Shown: positions 1 to 4,917 of the stretch, one piece after another | Layout of the letters: each line of letters begins with the position of its first letter | How positions within the stretch are numbered: position 1 is the stretch's first letter | Assembly (NCBI GenBank): GCA_910578085.1 | Contig: CAJTPM010000008.1 | Coordinates: 1 to 7,885, forward strand | Origin: an uncultured Lachnospiraceae bacterium | GTDB lineage: Bacteria > Bacillota > Clostridia > Lachnospirales > Lachnospiraceae | DNA length: 7,885 bases | Direction: 5' to 3' | The notes under the pieces: model-generated | The model's input: the letters and a program-made list of their open reading frames with translations, nothing else | The model's database searches: none | Told to the model about the DNA's origin: nothing | Made by a program: the position numbers and the translations under genes

Positions 1-293
1 GTTCGGTCCCTATCCGGCGCGGGCGCAGGATATTTGAGTGGAGCCGTCCTTAGTACGAGAGGACCGGGACGGACGGGCCGCTGGTGTACCTGTTGGGGAC
101 CAACCCCATGGCAGGGCAGCCAAGCCCGGCAGGGATAAACGCTGAAGGCATCTAAGCGTGAAGCCCCCCACGAGATGAGATATCCAATTCGAAAGAAGAG
201 AGGCCCCTTCGGGAGTAGGAGGTAGATAGGCGGGAGGTGTAAGTACAGCGATGTATGTGCTGGCCCGTACTAATAGGCCGAGAGCTTAACCAG
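1..293 (+). rRNA. 23S ribosomal RNA, 3' end (partial)
   Basis: This is the 3'-terminal part of a large-subunit rRNA gene; its 5' part lies outside the window. The conserved sarcin-ricin loop core AGTACGAGAGGACCGG is at about 51-66, followed by the GGACCAACCCC and GATAAACGCTGAA blocks typical of domain VI and the closing CCCGTACTAATAGGCCGAG element near 264-282. The 3' strand of terminal helix H1 (CTTAACC) is at 285-291, so the mature end is put at about 293 by analogy with other bacterial 23S genes. The exact end is uncertain by a few bases. Confidence 0.97.
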
Positions 294-371
294 GAGAGAG
301 GTTAAGGATGGAGAGAGACAGTATTCGGTTTTGAGGGCATGATCCCCAAAGTGAAACAGAGTTTCGCATTT
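294..371 (+). other. 23S-tRNA spacer with hairpins, no 5S gene
   Basis: This 78-base spacer joins the 23S end to tRNA-Asn. It has no 5S rRNA, which would need about 115 bases. GGTTAAG at 300-306 is the reverse complement of the 23S terminal CTTAACC (285-291), so the two can pair across eight bases. A second small hairpin is formed by GTGAAAC (351-357) and GTTTCGC (361-367) around an AGA loop. The phrase TTCGGTTTTGAGGG (324-337) resembles spacer sequence commonly seen in clostridial rRNA operons. A role in pre-rRNA processing is inferred only. Confidence 0.5.
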
Positions 372-444
372 TCCTCCATAGCTCAGTCGGTAGAGCATGC
401 GGCTGTTAACCGCAGTGTCGTTGGTTCGAGTCCAACTGGGGGAG
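372..444 (+). tRNA. tRNA-Asn (anticodon GTT)
   Basis: A complete 73-base cloverleaf can be folded by hand. The acceptor arms are TCCTCCA (372-378) and TGGGGGA (437-443), with one G-U pair and discriminator G444. The D arm is GCTC/GAGC. The anticodon arm is TGCGG/CCGCA with loop CTGTTAA and anticodon GTT at 405-407, which reads AAC and AAU. The T arm is GTTGG/CCAAC with loop TTCGAGT. The 3' CCA is not encoded. It sits 78 bases after the 23S end and just before a terminator, so it is the distal gene of the rRNA transcript. Confidence 0.97.
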
Positions 445-453
445 TATGAACAG

Positions 454-489
454 AAAAACCTGTAGATATAGTGTCTGCAGGTTTTTTTT
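454..489 (+). terminator. Intrinsic terminator of the rRNA-tRNA operon
   Basis: AAAAACCTGTAGA (454-466) pairs with TCTGCAGGTTTTT (474-486) as a 13-bp stem with one G-U pair and a 7-base loop, and the descending strand merges into a run of eight T residues (482-489). This is a textbook rho-independent terminator located ten bases after tRNA-Asn. The A-rich ascending arm could also make it partly active on the minus strand, against transcription from the convergent gene that ends at 585. Confidence 0.93.
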
Positions 490-544
490 ATACGCAGGCC
501 CTCATAAGGAAATTAGCCGTTCATGCAGTATGCCGTCTGCGCGG

Positions 545-572
545 CGAGCAGGGAGAAAATCTTCCCTGCTCG
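545..572 (-). terminator. Hairpin downstream of hemerythrin gene (possible terminator)
   Basis: A perfect 10-bp inverted repeat, CGAGCAGGGA (545-554) and TCCCTGCTCG (563-572), with an 8-base loop, starts 12 bases after the stop codon of the minus-strand gene ending at 585. It is stable and correctly placed for transcript termination or 3'-end protection, but no T-run follows it on the minus strand, so it is not a canonical intrinsic terminator. Confidence 0.4.
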
Positions 573-584
573 ATATGATGACGG

Positions 585-2057
585 TTATTTTTTTTCAAAG
601 AAGCGATCGATCTCTCTTTTCACAGACTCTGCAGGGAGGGATTTGGAAAGATATCCGTCAGGCTTGAGGGAGAGTGCTTTTTTGACACTCGTTCTGTCCA
701 CCTTGTTCGTCAGAAAGATTACGGGGATATCTGTGAAATCCTGGTCAGAGCGGATCATTTCCAACACCTGGCTTCCGTTGCAGACAGGCATTTCGTAGTC
801 TAACAGTACCAGATCCGGTCTGGTGAGCGTGATGCTCCTGATGGCGGAGGTGCCGGAGCCTGCGGTCAGCACTTCGTAGTCGCGGCCGAGTAAATCAAGC
901 ATCACTTTCCGCATAAAGTTTGAATCATCCACTACCAGTATTTTCTTTTTCCGGTCGGGCACAGTTTTTGAGGGATTCCTGGGCTGCGGATATTTTTCGT
1001 TTTCTACAGCTAAATCATTCAGAGATCGATGTTTTTTATTTTCAGCCTGGAACTCCTCAGGCGGCATATGACTGCCGGTTTCAGTGGTCGAATCGTCGAG
1101 CAGCAGACGGCTTTCAATTTCGGCCACAGCATTTTTTGTGACGGTCGAAACGCCGTCTCTGCGGTGGGGCGTTTCGGTGGCAGTCATGCAATAGGCGAAG
1201 TAACCTTTGCTGGTGTCGAACAGAAAACTGAATTGAGGGCTCTGCCGCTCATACATTTTATAAAACTGTTCATAGGTCAGCAGCTGTTCCTCTGTCATTT
1301 CAAACTGTTCCAGGGACAAAAAATGCCGTTTGATACGTTCCACCAACTGTTTTGCTGCGTACTTTGCTACGTTGGAAAGCATCATTTCGGTGGCTTCCGA
1401 TCTGGTATTTATGACATTGCCGATTGTGCTGCCGATCAGCTGTTCCTCGAAAAGCAGAAAGAATTCCCATTTCTTTTTTTGTTCATCGTGATAGATCAGG
1501 TGGCAGTAGATGCCGTTTCCGAACTTTTCTCCGCCGTAGTAATTGCTGATTAACTGTGGATCCAGCCGGAACATGCTGTGCAGGAGGTTTGCGATGGTCT
1601 GTCCCATCATGGTCTGTTCCTCTTCCGGCAATAGTTTTTCCCAGTGCCTGATCAGCTCGCCATTTACGATCATATGATCTTCTATCAGCGTATGGCCGAT
1701 CAGCCATCCTGCGCAGACACCGAGAAAATGCTGGACAGAGGTCTCAGAAAAACCTGTTGCCTCCAGTTCTTTCTCAAGGGCGGGAAGCATCTGTTCGCGA
1801 AAGTCTTTATGGATGCGTCTGTGGGTTTCGAGTCCCGGATAATGGATGGAGGCCATATAGGCTTCCTCATCCGCAAAATGCTGAATGGCATGGTCTTTAA
1901 AATACTTGATCGCTTCCTGGCAGGCAAAGTGGCTTTTTTCCTCTCGATGTCTGAAATCAAACAGTTTATTGAGAATGTTGAACAGTTTTTTGTGTTCTTT
2001 GTCTATAATGTCCACTCCGATATTATACTGTTCATCCCACATCAAACGATTTTCCAT
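585..2057 (-). CDS. Bacteriohemerythrin - response-regulator receiver fusion protein
   Basis: This 490-residue soluble protein has three parts. Residues 1-140 are a bacteriohemerythrin domain with the full seven-ligand diiron set visible: H22, H60 and E64 (HxxxE), H79 and H83, H122 and D127. Such domains bind O2 or sense oxygen or redox state. Residues about 145-291 form a globular region I cannot assign; its end (FSFLFDTSKGYFAYCM) only vaguely recalls CheX-like proteins. A polar linker (292-369) leads to a receiver domain with acid pocket D377/D378, phospho-acceptor D420, T450 and K472. There is no output or DNA-binding domain and no signal peptide or membrane segment. The ATG is preceded by AGAGGA about 6-7 bases upstream. 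The gene converges on the rRNA terminator and lies 99 bp downstream of the regulator gene. It probably couples oxygen or redox sensing to a phosphorelay, possibly chemotaxis; the role is inferred. Confidence 0.9.
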   Translation of the reverse strand: MENRLMWDEQYNIGVDIIDKEHKKLFNILNKLFDFRHREEKSHFACQEAIKYFKDHAIQHFADEEAYMASIHYPGLETHRRIHKDFREQMLPALEKELEATGFSETSVQHFLGVCAGWLIGHTLIEDHMIVNGELIRHWEKLLPEEEQTMMGQTIANLLHSMFRLDPQLISNYYGGEKFGNGIYCHLIYHDEQKKKWEFFLLFEEQLIGSTIGNVINTRSEATEMMLSNVAKYAAKQLVERIKRHFLSLEQFEMTEEQLLTYEQFYKMYERQSPQFSFLFDTSKGYFAYCMTATETPHRRDGVSTVTKNAVAEIESRLLLDDSTTETGSHMPPEEFQAENKKHRSLNDLAVENEKYPQPRNPSKTVPDRKKKILVVDDSNFMRKVMLDLLGRDYEVLTAGSGTSAIRSITLTRPDLVLLDYEMPVCNGSQVLEMIRSDQDFTDIPVIFLTNKVDRTSVKKALSLKPDGYLSKSLPAESVKREIDRFFEKK

Positions 2058-2090
2058 GTGAGTTCCTCTCGATCAGGTATCTCTTTCTAT

Positions 2091-2123
2091 ATTCTATTCT
2101 ACAGTGAGGAAAAAGTGAGGAAA
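2091..2123 (-). promoter_or_regulatory. Tandem direct repeat next to a -10-like element, upstream of hemerythrin gene
   Basis: On the minus strand TTTCCTCACT occurs twice (2123-2114 and 2112-2103), spaced exactly 11 bp start to start, about one helical turn. One base later come two overlapping TAGAAT hexamers (2101-2096 and 2096-2091) that could serve as a -10 box. No good -35 hexamer is visible. Direct repeats with 11-bp spacing in place of a -35 are characteristic of OmpR/PhoB-type activator sites. The start codon is 34 bases beyond the -10-like elements. Function is inferred. Confidence 0.4.
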
Positions 2124-2156
2124 TACGACATTTATTTACATTTTTTTTAAGAGGTA

Positions 2157-2867
2157 TCAGGACATATCGCGCAGCAGATGATTTTTGTATTTCGTAATAC
2201 ATTCCTGAAAAAGCCGGATGGCGCCCCAGGCATCTCCGGCTTTGATAAATTCCGTAGTTTGTGCCAGGATATGATAAGTATTTTCCCGGCCGGTAAATTC
2301 ACAGTAGTCGGCCCAGGCGGAGATAGAACCGGTGAAGAATGCGTTCATAATTAACGGGGTGATACAGTTGCCGCTCAGAGAAGTCAATGTTTTTCGGTAC
2401 AGAAACAGAGCGGAAGCAAAATCTTTTATATCGCTGTCAAAACAGCTGCGGACATTTTCCTGCAGAGTTTCCAGCTTTTTGATGTTCTCAGGATCCTGCC
2501 TGCGAGCCAGAAGCTCGATAGAGGGGCATTCCAGATAAATGCGTACATCTAACAGATCCACCAGCATCTTTTTGTCGGGCATGCCGCCGCGGTAGCGTAT
2601 GATGGCAAACAGGGTGTCTATATTGCCGGTGGATGCGTAATCCGCCACAAATACGCCTTTTCTGGAAACTACATCCAGAAAGCCGATGCGCGCCAGTTCC
2701 CTGATCCCTTCGTGGACAATGGTTTTGCTGATCCCCATGGTATCCGCCAGTTCCCGCTCTGAAGGAAGCCTGTCGTTTGGTTTCAGTTCACCGGACAGGA
2801 TCATTTCCTCGATCTGGGATAAAAATAATTCCTTGATGGAGGGGGCGTCGATTTTTTTGAAGGTCAT
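2157..2867 (-). CDS. GntR/FadR-family transcriptional regulator
   Basis: The product has 236 residues. Residues about 8-76 are a GntR winged helix-turn-helix with the family signature LPSERELA (34-41), a recognition helix around SKTIVHEGIREL (47-58) and a wing ending GVFVADY. Residues about 97-233 are an all-helical FCD-type effector domain (D107, R109, E113; LSGN at 164-167). The usual metal-site D-x3-H in the fourth FCD helix is replaced by L154 and R158, although H199 and H230 remain. The frame is open to an ATG at 2921, but that ATG lies between the -35 and -10 boxes of the gene's own promoter and would not be transcribed. I therefore use the ATG at 2867, which has AAAGGA 11 bases upstream. 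It is divergent from the metallo-enzyme operon and probably controls it and itself through the palindrome at 2948-2966. The ligand is unknown. Confidence 0.88.
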   Translation of the reverse strand: MTFKKIDAPSIKELFLSQIEEMILSGELKPNDRLPSERELADTMGISKTIVHEGIRELARIGFLDVVSRKGVFVADYASTGNIDTLFAIIRYRGGMPDKKMLVDLLDVRIYLECPSIELLARRQDPENIKKLETLQENVRSCFDSDIKDFASALFLYRKTLTSLSGNCITPLIMNAFFTGSISAWADYCEFTGRENTYHILAQTTEFIKAGDAWGAIRLFQECITKYKNHLLRDMS

Positions 2868-2912
2868 GAGGATACGTTTCCTTTCATCTGCTGAGTGTTT
2901 TTCACAACTATA

Positions 2913-2941
2913 ATATAACATGGCAGTCTGAATATCGTCAA
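2913..2941 (-). promoter_or_regulatory. Sigma-A type promoter of the GntR regulator gene
   Basis: On the minus strand there is TTGACG (2941-2936), a spacer of exactly 17 bases, then TTATAT (2918-2913). This is a good housekeeping promoter, 45 bases before the chosen start at 2867. It also rules out the upstream in-frame ATG at 2921-2919, which lies in the spacer. Confidence 0.75.
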
Positions 2942-2947
2942 CAGAAA

Positions 2948-2966
2948 CTGGTCAGACCATGACCAG
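2948..2966. promoter_or_regulatory. Palindromic operator candidate for the GntR/FadR regulator
   Basis: CTGGTCA (2948-2954) and TGACCAG (2960-2966) form a perfect inverted repeat with a 5-base centre, and a second palindrome, TGGTCAGACCA (2949-2959), overlaps its left half. The form TGGTCnGACCA fits the FadR-subfamily operator pattern (TNGTNNNACNA). It ends six bases upstream of the regulator's -35 box and about 30 bases upstream of the possible plus-strand -35, so one bound dimer could affect both directions. Binding by the adjacent regulator is inferred. Confidence 0.6.
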
Positions 2967-2995
2967 ATAAATTTTATGGCGATTTTTTGGGTATT

Positions 2996-3023
2996 CTGTC
3001 AATTTACAAGGAGATAATAATAT
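2996..3023 (+). promoter_or_regulatory. Possible promoter of the hypB-cooC-dehydratase operon
   Basis: CTGTCA (2996-3001), a 16-base spacer and TAATAT (3018-3023) form a weak sigma-A-like promoter with four of six matches in each box. The AT-rich tract continues to about 3050, so other -10 placements are possible. A transcript starting here would have a leader of about 160 bases before the hypB start at 3189. A weak promoter would fit control by a regulator. Confidence 0.35.
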
Positions 3024-3051
3024 AGGAAGATAGCTATATAACCAAAAATTG

Positions 3052-3096
3052 TTTCCTGACAGCCAGAAAACTGAGAGAGCGGAGGCTTTCAGGGAA
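3052..3096 (+). promoter_or_regulatory. Leader hairpin upstream of hypB
   Basis: In the long region before hypB, TTTCCTGACAGCC (3052-3064) can pair with GGCTTTCAGGGAA (3084-3096), giving 12 pairs out of 13 positions including one G-U, with a 19-base purine-rich loop. No T-run follows, so it is not a terminator by itself. I do not recognise a known riboswitch. The remaining stretch 3097-3175 shows no further feature except the short in-frame extension upstream of the real hypB start. Confidence 0.35.
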
Positions 3097-3188
3097 TGCC
3101 GGGAGAACAGGGCACAGAGCGAATATGTAAAGAAAGACACGGTTTGCAGAACGGGTGCATACCGGATTTTGTTATGGAGGCGCAATAT

Positions 3189-3869
3189 ATGGGAAAAGAT
3201 ATTCGGGTGATCGAAGTAAAGAGAAGTATTTTTGAGAATAACGATAAAGATGCCGACAGACTGCGGACGGAGTTAAAAGAAAAGCGGGTGTTTCTGTTAA
3301 ATCTGATGTCTTCCCCGGGTTCTGGCAAGACAACGACTCTGCTTGCGCTTGCCCGGGCGCTGAAAGGCCGTATAAAGATGGGCGTAATGGAGGCGGATAT
3401 TGATTCCGCTGTGGATGCGGAGAAAATGGCGCAGGCAGGCGTGAAGTCCATTCAGATTCATACCGGCGGTATGTGTCATCTGGATGCGGATATGACCAGA
3501 CAGGGGCTTTATGAGTTCGGGCTGGAAGATGCAGAGCTGATTGTTCTGGAGAATGTGGGGAACCTGGTCTGTCCCGCGGAGTTTGACACCGGGGCGGTGA
3601 AGAATATGACGATTCTGTCGGTGCCGGAGGGGGATGATAAGCCGCTCAAGTATCCGTTGATGTATGAGAAATGCGATCTTCTGGTGATCAACAAGACGGA
3701 CGTTATGCCATACTTTGATTTTGATAAGGAGAAAGTGGAGAAATATGCGCGTCTCCGCAATCAGGATATTGATATATTGTATATCTCTGCAAAGACCGGC
3801 GAGGGAATCGAAGCGCTGGCGGACTGGATCGTAGCGCAGGCAGAGGTCTGGAGAGGGACAGAGATGTAG
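3189..3869 (+). CDS. hypB: HypB-type nickel-insertion GTPase
   Basis: This 226-residue SIMIBI-class GTPase is of the HypB family, which uses GTP hydrolysis to deliver nickel to a metalloenzyme. Visible motifs: Walker A SSPGSGKT (41-48), EADID switch region (68-72), the metal-site pair C96-H97 in GGMCHLDADM, C128 in ENVGNLVCPAEFD, the family block EGDDKPLKYPLM (147-158), and the NKTD base-recognition motif (168-171). C96, H97 and C128 correspond to the intersubunit nickel site of HypB proteins. The N-terminal CxxCGC site of the E. coli protein and His-rich tails are absent. The frame is open to ATG 3096, but GGAGG at 3176-3180 lies 8 bases before ATG 3189, and the N-terminus then matches the family's usual length. 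It is the first gene of the operon. No hydrogenase or HypA partner is seen, so the client may be the dehydratase-like proteins downstream. Confidence 0.92.
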   Translation: MGKDIRVIEVKRSIFENNDKDADRLRTELKEKRVFLLNLMSSPGSGKTTTLLALARALKGRIKMGVMEADIDSAVDAEKMAQAGVKSIQIHTGGMCHLDADMTRQGLYEFGLEDAELIVLENVGNLVCPAEFDTGAVKNMTILSVPEGDDKPLKYPLMYEKCDLLVINKTDVMPYFDFDKEKVEKYARLRNQDIDILYISAKTGEGIEALADWIVAQAEVWRGTEM

Positions 3870-3984
3870 TAGTAGAGGGCTGAAAATCGAATGCATGCAG
3901 ACCGGATCGTGACACAGGTGGAGCCTCGGGAGGGACAGGAATGTGCAGTGGCAAAATGGAAGACTGGTGCATGCAGACCGGTTC
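3842..3984 (+). repeat. Decayed direct repeat spanning hypB 3' end and spacer
   Basis: Two copies, about 3849-3910 and 3925-3986, share AGGGACAG (3854 and 3931), nearby ATG triplets (3864 and 3941) and an exact 14-base match, TGCATGCAGACCGG (3892-3905 and 3968-3981), at an offset of 76-77 bp. The centre is diverged. The first copy includes the end of hypB; the second fills most of the spacer before cooC. Confidence 0.6.
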
Positions 3985-4022
3985 ATGGAGCACGCGAAAA
4001 TTTGAAGAGGGTAAGCAGAAAG

Positions 4023-4793
4023 ATGGAGAAGGAAAAGACAAAAATATTAGCGGTGGCCGGAAAAGGCGGTGTGGGGAAGACTTCGATTGCGGCCACCATC
4101 GTGCGGATCTTGGTGGAGGCGTATCCCGATAAGAAGATCCTCGCTATCGACGCGGATCCGGCAGTGGGGCTGTCTACGGCGCTGGGGATTGAGGTGGAGA
4201 CTACCATAGACGATATCCGCCGGGCGGTGGTGGCGGCAGCGGAAGAGGGAGATAAAAAGAGCGCCATCGAACTGCTTGGGGAGGCCAGATACAGGATCTT
4301 TGACGCGTTGGTGGAGACGGACGGCTTCAGTTTTATCGCCATTGGGCGCCCGGAGGCCGCAGGCTGTTACTGTAAGATCAATACCTATCTGAAGGAAGTG
4401 ATCAGCATTTTGTCGGAAAATTTTGACTATGTAGTCATCGACGGGGAGGCCGGCATCGAGCAGATCAACAGGCGGGTGATGGAAAAGGTTACCCATCTGC
4501 TTCTGATCACGGACGCCAGCAGAAAGGGAACCCAGGTGGTGCAGACTATCCGCAGGGTGGCGGATGAGCTGGTAATGTACGAAAAACTGGGACTGATCGC
4601 CAACCGTCTGCCGTCTCTGGAAACCGGGAAACTGTTGGAGATGGGAGATCTTCCGGTGCTTGCCTGTATACCGGCGGATGGGACGTTGGCGGAATTTGAT
4701 TTAAAAGGGGAGAACGTCTTTTATCTGCCGACGGATGCGGCGATTGTGCAGGGGACGGCAGAGGCGCTGCAAAAGATGGGGCTTATTCCCTGA
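4023..4793 (+). CDS. cooC: CooC-type P-loop ATPase, metal-cluster maturation factor
   Basis: This 256-residue MinD/SIMIBI ATPase is of the CooC family, whose members (CooC, AcsF) drive nickel insertion into CO dehydrogenase or acetyl-CoA synthase. It has the deviant Walker A GKGGVGKT (13-20), DADP (43-46), the family-defining CxC metal motif C115-Y-C117 within RPEAAGCYCKIN, and the switch II stretch VIDGEAGIEQINRR (138-151). Length matches characterised CooC proteins. The frame is open upstream to 3891, but those 44 codons fall in the decayed repeat of the spacer. ATG 4023 has AGAGGG 11 bases upstream and begins directly with the conserved first strand. It is the second gene of the operon, 153 bases after hypB. 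No CO dehydrogenase lies in the window, so service to the dehydratase-like pair is inferred from context. ParA/MinD function is unlikely given the CxC. Confidence 0.9.
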   Translation: MEKEKTKILAVAGKGGVGKTSIAATIVRILVEAYPDKKILAIDADPAVGLSTALGIEVETTIDDIRRAVVAAAEEGDKKSAIELLGEARYRIFDALVETDGFSFIAIGRPEAAGCYCKINTYLKEVISILSENFDYVVIDGEAGIEQINRRVMEKVTHLLLITDASRKGTQVVQTIRRVADELVMYEKLGLIANRLPSLETGKLLEMGDLPVLACIPADGTLAEFDLKGENVFYLPTDAAIVQGTAEALQKMGLIP

Positions 4794-4868
4794 GTGCTGT
4801 GTCAGAGTCTGAGTGTGCAGGGGATTTTGGCAGATGGTCTGGATTCTGTGGGGGTACCGGCCCTGTGA
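4745..4868 (+). repeat. Decayed in-frame duplication of the cooC 3' tail
   Basis: TGTGCAGGGGA occurs at 4745-4755 inside cooC and at 4814-4824 in the spacer, offset 69 bp (23 codons). Read in the cooC frame, the gene ends VQGTAEALQKMGLIP-stop and the spacer copy reads VQGILADGLDSVGVPAL-stop (TGA at 4866-4868). The similarity is clear at the start, in GGCAGA, GGGG and CCCTG, and eroded elsewhere. Confidence 0.6.
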
Positions 4869-4917
4869 GAAGAAGGGGATACGATAGCGGCAGGCTGTAG
4901 TATGAAAGAGAGGGAAT

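Noticed and set aside
1029..1553. Plus-strand open frames opposite the hemerythrin-receiver gene
   Set aside because: Shadow frames; the minus strand encodes conserved hemerythrin and receiver residues.
3096..3188. N-terminal extension of HypB (31 residues)
   Set aside because: A good ribosome-binding site lies inside it, 8 bases before ATG 3189, and the extension has no HypB-like nickel motif.
2997..3188. NiCo (czcD-type) riboswitch in the hypB leader
   Set aside because: I could not fit the four-helix junction or its conserved purine-rich motifs; only one convincing hairpin is present.
3297..3986. Minus-strand open frame opposite hypB
   Set aside because: Shadow frame; the plus strand carries all HypB motifs.
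3891..4022. N-terminal extension of CooC (44 residues)
   Set aside because: It lies in the decayed repeat, and conserved CooC sequence starts right after ATG 4023.
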